Below, in pieces: positions 1 through 7,929 of a stretch of DNA of 64,000 nucleotides. Numbering within the stretch: the stretch's first letter is position 1; the number at the start of each line of letters is the position of its first letter. The notes beneath the pieces are model-generated. The model was not told the DNA's origin. It searched no databases and saw only the letters and a program-made list of their open reading frames with translations. The DNA comes from Ruegeria atlantica (lineage in GTDB: Bacteria; Pseudomonadota; Alphaproteobacteria; Rhodobacterales; Rhodobacteraceae), in contig NZ_WQBE01000016.1 in the NCBI RefSeq assembly GCF_013032005.1, positions 1 through 64,000 on the forward strand, read 5' to 3'. The position numbers were made by a program, and so were the translations under genes.

Positions 1-2
1 GG

Positions 3-119
3 CTACGCGATGCGTTGCGTCACGTGGCGGATTGTCCGGCAGAGACCCATATGGATTGCCCAAAGTTCAGGCGCCTCATGGAGTTTGCGTCGCGTTCCGT
101 CGCCGCTCAAAAGCGATGA
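3..119 (+). CDS. C-terminal end of a possible MerR-family regulator (partial)
   Basis: An open frame enters from the left edge and stops at a TGA at 117-119, giving about 38 residues. The peptide contains a Cys-Pro-Ala...Asp-Cys-Pro pattern (CPAETHMDCP) followed by a basic tail. This resembles the C-terminal metal-loop region of CueR/ZntR-type MerR regulators, where a C-x-G-x-x-x-x-D-C-P element is common. The DNA-binding part would lie outside the window. The assignment rests on this short motif only. A chance open frame cannot be excluded. Confidence 0.33.
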   Translation, partial: LRDALRHVADCPAETHMDCPKFRRLMEFASRSVAAQKR

Positions 120-292
120 AAGCGCCTGCTCAGACTGATTGCAACCACCAAGCAATAGGCCAATCTCTTGCTGCGATTTGGCTAATTGAACATGTGGGTT
201 CGGAGTGAACATGCGGTGGCAGACATTTGATCCGCCCCGCCGGAAACGTGGACACAGCTGCCGTTGACCATGAAGCGACCAACAGCAGGTAT
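120..292. other. Short non-coding gap
   Basis: No convincing gene is visible between the partial frame ending at 119 and the SDR stop at 293. The minus-strand open frame crossing this gap has cysteine-rich, low-complexity composition without a recognisable motif, and looks like chance. Confidence 0.4.
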
Positions 293-1048
293 TCAAAGCA
301 GGCGTGTCGCCATACCACCATCAACAGCTAACGGAGAGCCAGTCACGAAGCTTGCTCGGTCCGACAACAAGAACAAGGCTGATTGAGCGATCTCGGTCGG
401 TTCAGCCATGCGCTTAACGGGATGTAAACCCGCGATTATGTCGTGCGTCGCCGGGTCGTCACCCGCCATGTCAGTCTTTGTTCCGCCCGGCAGAACTGTA
501 TTGACGCGAATGCCTTGCGCCGCATGATCCGATGCCAGCGACTGTGTAAATCCTATCAGTCCTGCTTTCGATGCAGCATACGCCGCCATGCCCGGCATGC
601 CGCCGTTGCTGAAGCCAACAAATGTTCCCGTAAAGACGATTGACCCACGGCCACGTCTTTGCAAAGCGGGAAGCTGGGCATTGGCCGCAAGGAATGCACT
701 GGTAAGGTTGGTTGCAAGGACAGACTGCCAGTTGCTTAGTTCCATTTCCGGAATTGGACTCATATCACCCACAATGCCTGCATTGTTGAATGCGCCATCG
801 AGGCCACCAAACCGTTGTTCTGCCAAGTCAACCAGGCCCTTGGCAAATGCCTCATCGCGAACATCACCTGCCAGATAAACGGCGCGCCCATTGCTTTGCT
901 CTATCTGCTCAACAATTGACTTCAGCCGCGCCTCTCTACGCGCGCCCAAAACGAGGTTTGCCCCTTCTGATGCAAACAAAAGCGCTGCGGCTGCACCGAT
1001 TCCGCTGCTCGCCCCGCTGATGATGATCGTTTTGTCTTTCAGTTCCAT
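293..1048 (-). CDS. SDR-family oxidoreductase
   Basis: A 251-residue classical short-chain dehydrogenase/reductase that should interconvert an alcohol and a carbonyl with NAD(P)H in the cytoplasm; the substrate is unknown. The Rossmann glycine motif SGASSGIG is at residues 11-18, NNAG at 88-91 and the catalytic YxxxK (Y157, K161) is present. The usual catalytic Ser in the strand before the active Tyr reads as Thr (FTGT, T142), which is uncommon. I chose the third Met because an AAAGG Shine-Dalgarno lies 7 nt upstream. Starting at 1072 would add eight residues. It lies downstream of, and in the same direction as, the LysR gene at 1415-2338, so the two may be co-regulated. Family assignment is secure; function is not. 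Confidence 0.9.
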   Translation of the reverse strand: MELKDKTIIISGASSGIGAAAALLFASEGANLVLGARREARLKSIVEQIEQSNGRAVYLAGDVRDEAFAKGLVDLAEQRFGGLDGAFNNAGIVGDMSPIPEMELSNWQSVLATNLTSAFLAANAQLPALQRRGRGSIVFTGTFVGFSNGGMPGMAAYAASKAGLIGFTQSLASDHAAQGIRVNTVLPGGTKTDMAGDDPATHDIIAGLHPVKRMAEPTEIAQSALFLLSDRASFVTGSPLAVDGGMATRLL

Positions 1049-1414
1049 GGTCATGCCTTTCAGTTTCTGCATGCCAGTCAGTTAAGAAAAAACATCCGTG
1101 CTGAGCGATCCGTTTCCTGTGCTTGTCGGGCGGCCAATATCGAATGAGCAAGAACCGGGTCGGCAGACAACCTTCAAACGGAAACCGTCATTTGCGGGTC
1201 CCGCAGCACTCGGTATTTTGCTCTCAACGATGCCAATCCCCCCTTCCCGTGCGATCTCTGGCCTCATCAGTGTTGGCCAATAACACGCGCCTATCATTTT
1301 TTGATCAGGCTCACGGGCCGATGCCTCCTGGACCGCAATAGAAGTAAATTACCGCGCGTGCTAAGTCGCTTTTTGCGCCAAGCGTAACGATCGCGATAAT
1401 CAATGACGGCAACT
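1049..1414. other. Intergenic region, no gene seen
   Basis: About 365 bp separate the SDR start and the LysR stop. Open frames here lack ribosome-binding sites and recognisable motifs. The SDR promoter must lie here if the gene is not read through from the LysR gene. I see no clear hairpin terminator. Confidence 0.4.
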
Positions 1415-2338
1415 TTAGGCATCAAGCCTCGCTTCGGCATCCCAGAACGGTCTGTCCTTCCCGATCCGTTCGGCGAGGAAGTCCACAAAGGCGCGAACTT
1501 TCATTGGCATATGGCGTCGCTCGGGGAATACGGCATAAAGCGCCTGTTCCGGAAATGCGTAATCCGGCAAGACCCGGACCAGATCGCTGGTGGCCAAATG
1601 AGCACCCGCCACAAAGGTCGGCAACCGCCCAATACCAAGTCCGTCAAGCAAGGCAGCGCAAAGCGTCTCGCTATTGTTGATGCGCAGAGTGCCTTTGGTG
1701 CGTACCCGCAGTTCACCATGTGGTCCATGCAACACCCACTCCATCGGATCGCGTGAATAGGCATAGTGAAGGCAGTTGTGCGTCAGTAAGTCTTCAGGTT
1801 GCTGTGGATTACCCCGCCGCAATAGATAATCCGGCGCGGCGACAAGGACACTGTGGATAGGCGCCAGCCGACGCGCGATCATGGCAGAGTCAGGCAGGGT
1901 GCCGGCCCGAACGGCCATGTCCAACCCCGCATCGACCAGATCAACGACCCGGTCATCCATAGTCAGGTCCAGTGTGATATCAGGAAAAGTGGTCAGAAAC
2001 TCGGTGAGCATCGGTGCAATATGCAGCCGTCCAAAGGACATGGGCGCACTGATCTTCAGGTGTCCGACCGGGTGACCCTGAACGGCCGCAACCGCGTCTT
2101 CCGCCTCCTGCGCCGATCCAAGCGCCTGTATTGCATGCGTCAGGTAGATTTCACCGGCTTCGGTCAGCGAGATGCTGCGCGTCGAGCGATGAAACAGTTG
2201 GGTGCCAAGATGCGCTTCCAGTGCGCCTATCCGTTTGCTGACGGCTGATTTGGTGATCCCCAATCGCCGCGCAGCTGCAGCAAAACCGCCGCATTCAGCC
2301 ACAGCGACAAATACGGGGATAGCGCCGATTTCGATCAT
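1415..2338 (-). CDS. LysR-family transcriptional regulator
   Basis: A 307-residue LysR-type regulator. The winged helix-turn-helix covers about residues 1-60 (typical ITKSAVSKRIGALE recognition helix and linker). The periplasmic-binding-protein-like effector domain covers about 88-295. It belongs to the large subgroup often found beside SDR and glutathione-transferase genes. It is divergent from the hydroquinone reductase operon at 2451, with about 112 bp between starts. The usual inference is that it controls that operon and itself. The downstream SDR at 293-1048 is a second possible target. The effector cannot be read from the sequence. Confidence 0.93.
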   Translation of the reverse strand: MIEIGAIPVFVAVAECGGFAAAARRLGITKSAVSKRIGALEAHLGTQLFHRSTRSISLTEAGEIYLTHAIQALGSAQEAEDAVAAVQGHPVGHLKISAPMSFGRLHIAPMLTEFLTTFPDITLDLTMDDRVVDLVDAGLDMAVRAGTLPDSAMIARRLAPIHSVLVAAPDYLLRRGNPQQPEDLLTHNCLHYAYSRDPMEWVLHGPHGELRVRTKGTLRINNSETLCAALLDGLGIGRLPTFVAGAHLATSDLVRVLPDYAFPEQALYAVFPERRHMPMKVRAFVDFLAERIGKDRPFWDAEARLDA

Positions 2339-2381
2339 GTTTCTCTCGTATAGTCAACTTTTTCTCACCCTAATGTAAACC

Positions 2382-2397
2382 TGATAGCCAATTATCA
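2382..2397. promoter_or_regulatory. Candidate LysR operator (dyad TGATA-N6-TATCA)
   Basis: An interrupted inverted repeat TGATA...TATCA sits in the 112-bp gap between the divergent LysR and hydroquinone reductase genes. It has the size and dyad form of an LTTR box. This is positional and symmetry evidence only. Confidence 0.35.
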
Positions 2398-2450
2398 TGC
2401 CATTGGAAACACATTAGGTCGTCCTCAACACATGTTGGATGGAGACGGCC

Positions 2451-3401
2451 ATGCCCAAAATGCTCATCAACGGAATTCTGCGCGACAAGCCAGCGCAATC
2501 CGACGGGCGCTTTCACCGGTTGCCCAGTTCCTTTCGTGGCTGGATCAGTTCGGACGCTGAGGCAGACTTTCCGACCGCGTCTGGCCGCTATCACCTCTAT
2601 TTGTCCAAGGCCTGCCCATGGTGTCATGGTGTCGACCTGGTATTGGCACTCAAGGGGCTGCGCGAGGTAATTGGCATAACCTGGATGGACTCGGTGATGT
2701 CTGAGGACGGTTGGGTCGTCAACCAATCCGACTTTGACGAGTCCGCCGGTGTGCCACGTGATCATTACCTCTATCAGGTCTACCAACGCGCTGTGCCCTC
2801 TTATACCGGCGCGATTTCGGTCCCGGTGCTGTTAGACAAGCAAAGCGGTCAGATCATCAGCACCGAATCCGCCGACATCATGCGGATGATCGACACTGCC
2901 TTCGTCGACGCGGCCATTCTGGACCTCTATCCAACCGAATTCGCCGCTGAGATCGATCGGCTGGCTGAAATGATCCAGGCCCCCATTTGCAACGGTGTCT
3001 ATCGCGTCGGTTTTGCCACCACGCAGGAAGCATATGACGAGGCGATCCATCAGCTTTATGCAGGGCTGGATACCGTAGAAGCAGTGCTGATGACGCGGCG
3101 ATACCTGGCTGGAGCGGTGCCGACTGAGGTTGACCTGAAGCTCTTTCCGACGCTTCTGCGGTTCGATCCTGTCTATGTGACTCATTTCAAGATCGACTTG
3201 AAACGGATCTCGGATTATCCGGCCCTTTCGCGTTATCTGACGGACGTATCAAGTATATCGGGCGTCGCTGAAACCATCGATTTGCAGCATATCCGCGCCC
3301 ACTATTTTCTCAGCCACCGCCACATCAACCCGAGTGGCATCATCCCGATCGGGCCGGAGTCGGCGAATTTCATTGCAGATCTGACAAAGGGTGCCGCGTG
3401 A
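2451..3401 (+). CDS. Glutathionyl-hydroquinone reductase (xi-class GST)
   Basis: A 316-residue protein of the YqjG/PcpF/ECM4 family, which uses glutathione to reduce S-glutathionyl-hydroquinones (GS-R + GSH to GSSG + RH). The thioredoxin-like domain carries the family pattern FPTASGRYHLYLSKACPWCH. The catalytic cysteine is C55 of CPWC; most relatives have CPWA. The all-alpha GST domain follows from about residue 165. I start at the second ATG because GGAG lies 6 nt upstream; the ATG at 2439 would add four residues. Its stop overlaps the next gene, so it heads a three-gene operon. Divergence from a LysR gene suggests induction by a quinone or aromatic stress (inference). Confidence 0.9.
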   Translation: MPKMLINGILRDKPAQSDGRFHRLPSSFRGWISSDAEADFPTASGRYHLYLSKACPWCHGVDLVLALKGLREVIGITWMDSVMSEDGWVVNQSDFDESAGVPRDHYLYQVYQRAVPSYTGAISVPVLLDKQSGQIISTESADIMRMIDTAFVDAAILDLYPTEFAAEIDRLAEMIQAPICNGVYRVGFATTQEAYDEAIHQLYAGLDTVEAVLMTRRYLAGAVPTEVDLKLFPTLLRFDPVYVTHFKIDLKRISDYPALSRYLTDVSSISGVAETIDLQHIRAHYFLSHRHINPSGIIPIGPESANFIADLTKGAA

Positions 3402-4393
3402 TGCCCCGCTTTGCCACAGGCCTTCCGCCGACTGCCCTGATCATCGCGATCGGTGCGCTGGTTGGGGTCAGTTTTACATTGTCCAAATATGTGGCCATAG
3501 CAGGTAGCGCGCCACAGCAAGCTTTGTTCGGGCAACTTCTGGTCGCGAGCGTTGTTCTATTCACCATCGTTGCGATCACCGGTAACCGCCCGCCACTGCA
3601 TCGCAAGTACCTGTTCTACTACTTGGGGGCGGGGATTTTGGGCATCAGCGGTCCTGCATTGATCGGCTTTACAGTACTAGGCTACGTCTCGACCGGCTTC
3701 TACTCTGCGCTGGTTACACTGTCGCCGCTTTTCACTTTCGCGATCACGGCCTTGGTCGAAAAGAGAATGTTACCGTCATACCGGCTGATCGGAATCCTGA
3801 TCGGGTTGGTCGGCATCAACTTTGCCACCCATAGCGGCTTTGACCTGTCGGGCGTTGCGCCGCGCTGGATCACCGCTGCGCTGGCGGGTCCTCTCCTGCT
3901 GGCAATGGGCAATGTCTTTCGCAGTCGGGCCTACCCGCAGGGTGCTGATCCCATAGCGCTTGCGGCCGGAACACTGGGGCTTCAACTGTTGCTGATCGGT
4001 CTTCCGATCATTGTAAGTGGTCAGATCGCGCCCGGTTCGATGCCAGGTCCTGGACAGATTGCCGCGTTAACCGGGATCGGACTGATCACCGCACTCAGCT
4101 ATGTGCTGACTTTCGAAGTCCAGCGGCGCACCGATGGCGTCGGATTTGCTCAGGTCGGATATTTCGCCACTCTTTTCGGCATTGGCTTCGGGGCTCTGGC
4201 CTTTGACGAACCAATACACCTCACATTGGTCGCGGCGCTCGCGGTGCTGTTTCTTGGGTTGGCCATAACCAATGGGCACATCCGCCTCGCCCACTTCCTG
4301 CGCCTTCCGTCCAAAACGCAGGCAGAAGCGCCGCTGAACGTCACAAGTTTTCAATCACCCGCCAAGGAGAACAAAGATGCAGATTGCCAATGA
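3398..4393 (+). CDS. EamA/DMT-superfamily transporter
   Basis: A 331-residue inner-membrane protein with about ten hydrophobic helices arranged as two EamA repeats (about residues 8-140 and 150-290), followed by a short polar tail. DMT proteins of this type export small metabolites; the substrate is unknown. Its start (GTG at 3398 or ATG at 3401) overlaps the stop of the hydroquinone reductase gene, and its end overlaps the next start, showing translational coupling. With GS-hydroquinone reductase upstream, export of an aromatic or thiol adduct is an attractive but unproven idea. Confidence 0.88.
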   Translation: MMPRFATGLPPTALIIAIGALVGVSFTLSKYVAIAGSAPQQALFGQLLVASVVLFTIVAITGNRPPLHRKYLFYYLGAGILGISGPALIGFTVLGYVSTGFYSALVTLSPLFTFAITALVEKRMLPSYRLIGILIGLVGINFATHSGFDLSGVAPRWITAALAGPLLLAMGNVFRSRAYPQGADPIALAAGTLGLQLLLIGLPIIVSGQIAPGSMPGPGQIAALTGIGLITALSYVLTFEVQRRTDGVGFAQVGYFATLFGIGFGALAFDEPIHLTLVAALAVLFLGLAITNGHIRLAHFLRLPSKTQAEAPLNVTSFQSPAKENKDADCQ

Positions 4394-4754
4394 ACACAAT
4401 TCGCCCCAAGCACCACTGGTTGCCGGACTCTATGCGGCCGTCGACGCAATGAACGCCAGCGACGTCGTTAGCTATTTGACAGAGGACGTTACATTTCGCC
4501 TCGGGAATTTCGACCCGATCAACGGGCGCGGGCCTGTTGAGCATGCCAACGAAAGTTTCTTTCAGACCATCGCCGCCATGCGTCATACGATAACCGGCAT
4601 CTGGTCCAGTGGTAGCACTGTGTTTTGCGACGGCACGGTCCACTATACACGCAAGGACAGCAGCGAGCATGAAGTCCCCTTCGCCACACGACTTGGCCTG
4701 CAAGAGGGAAAAGTGGCTGACTACGTAGTCTACGTGGATATTTCAGGGCTCTAG
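4377..4754 (+). CDS. SnoaL-like / NTF2-fold protein
   Basis: A 125-residue protein with the cone-shaped NTF2/SnoaL fold signature: N-terminal helix with YAAVDAMNASDVVSYLTEDVTF, then mixed beta strands ending in VADYVVYVDIS. Such proteins serve as small isomerases, hydratases or ligand-binding domains. The start lies inside the end of the EamA gene and is preceded by AAGGAG at about 8 nt, so it belongs to the hydroquinone reductase operon. The catalytic role cannot be assigned. Confidence 0.82.
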   Translation: MQIANEHNSPQAPLVAGLYAAVDAMNASDVVSYLTEDVTFRLGNFDPINGRGPVEHANESFFQTIAAMRHTITGIWSSGSTVFCDGTVHYTRKDSSEHEVPFATRLGLQEGKVADYVVYVDISGL

Positions 4755-4762
4755 AGGGATTG

Positions 4763-4816
4763 ATGGTGGTACAGATAAGCGGCTTCGACTCCCTCAAAGC
4801 CGCTACAAACCACCAT
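4763..4816. terminator. Nested hairpin between convergent genes
   Basis: Two perfect 8-bp stems are nested: ATGGTGGT (4763-4770) with ACCACCAT (4809-4816), and inside it AGCGGCTT (4778-4785) with AAGCCGCT (4797-4804). It lies between the convergent stops at 4754 and 4833, so it could act on transcripts from both sides. There is no long T-run, so intrinsic termination is uncertain. Confidence 0.5.
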
Positions 4817-4832
4817 ACCGTATTCAGTTCAA

Positions 4833-5240
4833 TCAACGACGGTTTCGACAAGAAGCCAGAAGTAGGACCAGAAATGTCAGGTTAAGCACCGCATTGAACG
4901 GCGCACCAACCAGGATTGAGAAAGTGCTATCGGTGCAAAACCAGGACCATGTTGCAACCCAGGTTACTCTTTGAGCCGCATCCGGGGAAATTGGCGCAAC
5001 ATATGTACCTAATGCCCATGACATTCCTCCGAGCCCGACGGTCAGCCCACCGGTGATGGCCAATAGCAATGGCGACGGTATCGCCATGTCGGGCGCAACC
5101 TCCTGCATCGGCCAATAGGCAACCTTAAGGAAAAGGTAGGCGACGGGATGCAGTATCGATAACCCTGCCAAAGCAAAAAGCGCTCCCGCTCCAATCAGAA
5201 TCCATCCTGAACAACGCATGGCAGATTGTTGTGATGTCAT
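4833..5240 (-). CDS. Small hypothetical membrane protein
   Basis: A 135-residue protein with four hydrophobic stretches: about residues 10-40, 56-80, 88-105 and 112-130. I do not recognise a characterised family. Four-helix membrane proteins of this size are common next to XRE regulators. It is divergent from the XRE gene at 5346, with a perfect palindrome between them, so it is probably a target of that regulator. A good Shine-Dalgarno (AGGAGG) precedes the ATG on the minus strand. Confidence 0.75.
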   Translation of the reverse strand: MTSQQSAMRCSGWILIGAGALFALAGLSILHPVAYLFLKVAYWPMQEVAPDMAIPSPLLLAITGGLTVGLGGMSWALGTYVAPISPDAAQRVTWVATWSWFCTDSTFSILVGAPFNAVLNLTFLVLLLASCRNRR

Positions 5241-5295
5241 GTTTTCCTCCTAATTCACTTGATCTGTCATGCGCGGTCAGGAGTATTCAAAGCAA

Positions 5296-5310
5296 TTACC
5301 TCAGAGGTAA
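5296..5310. promoter_or_regulatory. Perfect 15-bp palindrome, likely XRE operator
   Basis: TTACCTC-A-GAGGTAA is a perfect 7-1-7 inverted repeat 35 bp before the XRE start and 55 bp before the divergent membrane-protein gene. A second overlapping dyad, TCAGAG...CTCTGA (5301-5321), shares half of it. This arrangement is typical of an autoregulatory operator controlling both divergent genes. Confidence 0.65.
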
Positions 5311-5345
5311 GTGATCTCTGACAATTGATTGTTTAAGAATACCTT

Positions 5346-6131
5346 ATGACTTCTTACTCAGTTCTATTGAAGGAATGGCGCAAGCGCCGTCGGATGAGCC
5401 AGCTCGATCTAGCTGTTGAAGCCGACGTCAGTGCGCGACACATATCGTTTCTGGAGACCGGTCGTTCCCGACCCAGCCCTGAGATGATCGTTCATCTTTC
5501 AGAGGTTATGGAAGTACCCGTTGACGCCAAGAATCAGATGATGAAGGCCGTTGGTTTCGCGCCGAGATATGCGGCGACGCCGCTTGACAATGCGGCGATG
5601 GAACCCATTCGGAACGCTGTCACATGGACGTTGGAAAGACATGCCCCCTACCCGGGTCTGGTGCTTGATCGTCTTTGGCGGGTTGTAGAATTAAACGGTC
5701 CCGCTGCGGTGCTGTTTGCACCTCTCGGATTGGCAGCAGGCAATAGCCTCCTCGAATTGCTGACTGGCCCTACGATGGCACAGGTTGTTGAAAACTGGCC
5801 TGAAGTGGCGCATTACACCATGCTTCGCCTTCGCGCGGAAAGTGCAGCGGCAGGTGGCATACCTGATTTGGAGATTGCGATAAGAGAACTGGCGGCGCAC
5901 GCGCATGCACCAAGTGACGCAATAGTGGGACCATCCATTCCCACGGTCTATCGATTTGCAGGACATCGCCTTTCGATGTTCGGAACGATAGCGCAGTTCA
6001 GCACTGTAGCCGACGAAACGCTCGACGATCTAAAAATTGAATTGTTCTTCCCGTCTGATGAACAGAGCGCTGTCTTGCTGACGGCGCTCACCAGTCAGCC
6101 ACAGGATCTCCAACTGCCGATATCAAGCTGA
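5346..6131 (+). CDS. XRE-family regulator with MmyB-like ligand domain
   Basis: A 261-residue DNA-binding protein. The N-terminal Cro/C1-type helix-turn-helix spans about residues 5-62 and includes QLDLAVEADVSARHISFLE. The C-terminal part (about 90-250) is the MmyB-like, PAS-related ligand-binding domain (PGLVLDRLWRVVELNGPA near its start). In several relatives this domain binds fatty acids. It is divergent from a four-helix membrane protein and has a perfect palindrome just upstream, so local autoregulation is likely. The physiological signal is unknown. Confidence 0.9.
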   Translation: MTSYSVLLKEWRKRRRMSQLDLAVEADVSARHISFLETGRSRPSPEMIVHLSEVMEVPVDAKNQMMKAVGFAPRYAATPLDNAAMEPIRNAVTWTLERHAPYPGLVLDRLWRVVELNGPAAVLFAPLGLAAGNSLLELLTGPTMAQVVENWPEVAHYTMLRLRAESAAAGGIPDLEIAIRELAAHAHAPSDAIVGPSIPTVYRFAGHRLSMFGTIAQFSTVADETLDDLKIELFFPSDEQSAVLLTALTSQPQDLQLPISS

Positions 6132-6368
6132 CTTTGTGTCTCCAAACGGTCGGAATTTGCCTAGTTGGCCTAACAGTTTGAAGTTGTCTCGATACTTGCT
6201 ACCTCTTCCATGCGGTTACCTCTGCATTTGCCGGTTTTGTTGGTTGATCTCATCGGCCTGCGTAACCTCTCGAGAAAAACTTTCGCGAAATGCCGGTGAA
6301 AATTGCGCAACTCGATTGAGATTCAGCTGTCCTTGCCACGCAATGCAAACTGATTTGTTGAGCACCCA
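6132..6368. other. Intergenic region before the ECF41 module
   Basis: No gene with coding character is visible. The open frame beginning at 6136 is serine- and cysteine-rich, has no ribosome-binding site, and runs into the AhpD-like gene in another frame. I treat it as chance. Confidence 0.4.
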
Positions 6369-6395
6369 TGTCACAAACTCCACGCCTGCCGCGTC
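6369..6395 (+). promoter_or_regulatory. ECF41-type promoter
   Basis: TGTCACA (6369-6375) and CGTC (6392-6395) are separated by 16 bp and lie 33 bp upstream of the AhpD-like start. This matches the published ECF41 consensus (TGTCACA at -35, CGTC at -10). It sits where an autoregulated ECF41 promoter is expected, in front of the partner gene. The match is seen in the sequence; activity is inferred. Confidence 0.8.
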
Positions 6396-6428
6396 CTGTT
6401 TCTATACACCCAAATACAGGAGCACCTC

Positions 6429-6890
6429 ATGCAATCTCGTCTCAACCATTTCGCCGTTGCCCCGCAACTGATGCAGCCAATGCTCGACATGGAGGAATGC
6501 CTCAAAACAGCGGGCCTTGAGCACAGTCTCATCGAATTAGTAAAGTTGCGCGTGTCGCAGATCAATGGCTGCGCTTTCTGCATTCATATGCACACCAATG
6601 ACGCGCGTGCGCAGGACGAGAGTGAAGACAGGCTTCACTTGCTGAATGCGTGGCGAGAGTCGTCTCTTTATTCCGAGCGTGAACGCGCCGCTCTTGCCTG
6701 GGCCGAAACGCTGACCCGCATCGAGCAGAATGGTGCACCGGATCACACCTATGATGAGATGGCCGCTCAGTTTTCAGATCAGGAAAAAATCGCCCTGACG
6801 CTGGTAGTGACAACGATCAACGCCTGGAACCGCATTGCTATTGGGTTTGCAACGCCACATCCTGCCGCCAAGGAGGCCACGGCCGAATGA
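6429..6890 (+). CDS. AhpD-like carboxymuconolactone decarboxylase-family protein
   Basis: A 153-residue all-helical CMD-fold protein. The peroxidase-type active site CAFCIHMH (C48, C51, H55) is intact, so a thiol-disulfide alkylhydroperoxidase-type role is more likely than lactone decarboxylation. An AGGAG box lies 5-6 nt before the ATG. The stop overlaps the sigma-factor start by 4 nt. Carboxymuconolactone decarboxylases are one of the three partner classes encoded beside ECF41 sigma factors, and the promoter upstream fits that system. Confidence 0.9.
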   Translation: MQSRLNHFAVAPQLMQPMLDMEECLKTAGLEHSLIELVKLRVSQINGCAFCIHMHTNDARAQDESEDRLHLLNAWRESSLYSERERAALAWAETLTRIEQNGAPDHTYDEMAAQFSDQEKIALTLVVTTINAWNRIAIGFATPHPAAKEATAE

Positions 6891-7795
6891 GTCATATAAC
6901 TTCACTCGAATACGACCAAACATTTGTCGATCTGCGACCGCGCTTGTTCGCGGTCGCCTATCGAATGCTGGGCACCGTTAGTGACGCAGAAGATGTAGTA
7001 CAGGATGCATTTTTGCGTTGGCAGAAGGTTGATCATGCTAGCGTGCGGGACGCGACTGGGTTTCTGATCCGAACGGTCACGCGGTTATGTTTGGATCACA
7101 TGCGGGCCGCGCATACTCGACGCGAAACATATCCCGGTGAATGGTTGCCGGAACCACTGATCACAGATGATGCCACCGAGCGACTGGATCGTGACGTCTC
7201 AGTGGCACTCCTACTGGCGCTGGAGCGGCTGACACCTCTCGAGCGGGCAGCCTTTCTGCTCCACGATGTATTCGAGCAATCATATGACGAATTGGCACAG
7301 GCATTGGAACGCACACCTGAATCCTGCCGCCAGCTTATTAGCCGAGCTCGGAAACATGTGCAGCGCAGCAAACCTCGAACGCAGGTTGAGCCGCAACAAG
7401 GCGAAGCCATCGCGAAGGCATTTTTCATGGCCGCCAAAAGCGGCGACACCGACGTTCTCGCCAAATTGCTTGCGCAAGACGTAAGATTTGTTTCGGATGG
7501 CGGCGGCAAAGTATTGGCTACACTCAATCCGATTTTGGGCCGAGACAAGGTGATGCGGCTATTGTCTGGACTGGCGCGTAAATACACTGATCAACCTGCC
7601 CAGCAATGGCAATTCTGCCACCTGAACAATCTGCCTTCGATCCTCAGCCACGAAACGGGCGACATTTTGCAAACCACGTCGTTGGAGATAGAAAGTGGGA
7701 TGATCACAGCGATCTACGTCGTGCGTAATCCAGAAAAGACTCGTCATCTGTCTTTCGACGGACACGCTCCCATCAATGGCGGCCTATCTGACTAG
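6887..7795 (+). CDS. ECF41-family (SigJ-like) RNA polymerase sigma factor
   Basis: A 302-residue extracytoplasmic-function sigma factor. Sigma region 2 covers about residues 12-78 and region 4 about 105-160. A C-terminal SnoaL-like domain (about 172-290) replaces the usual separate anti-sigma factor. ECF41 hallmark motifs are visible: WLPEPL (86-91) in the linker, DGGGKV (205-210), and a C-terminal NPEK (282-285) in place of NPDKL. In this family the C-terminal extension modulates sigma activity. It is translationally coupled to the AhpD-like gene and probably activates the promoter at 6369-6395. The inducing signal is not known. Confidence 0.93.
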   Translation: MSHITSLEYDQTFVDLRPRLFAVAYRMLGTVSDAEDVVQDAFLRWQKVDHASVRDATGFLIRTVTRLCLDHMRAAHTRRETYPGEWLPEPLITDDATERLDRDVSVALLLALERLTPLERAAFLLHDVFEQSYDELAQALERTPESCRQLISRARKHVQRSKPRTQVEPQQGEAIAKAFFMAAKSGDTDVLAKLLAQDVRFVSDGGGKVLATLNPILGRDKVMRLLSGLARKYTDQPAQQWQFCHLNNLPSILSHETGDILQTTSLEIESGMITAIYVVRNPEKTRHLSFDGHAPINGGLSD

Positions 7796-7929
7796 GATGA
7801 CTACATCGGCCCAAAGCGGTCACGCTCTCAGGTGTCGTGATGCCGCGGTGCGGCTCGTCGTTGCAGTCATTCGCGGAAACAGCGAAATCAAGTCATAAGC
7901 AAACTCACACGCCGCGGAAAGCCTGCTAT

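Noticed and set aside
6136-6471. 111-residue frame before the AhpD-like gene
   Set aside because: No ribosome-binding site or motif. It covers the ECF41 promoter and overlaps the real gene in another frame.
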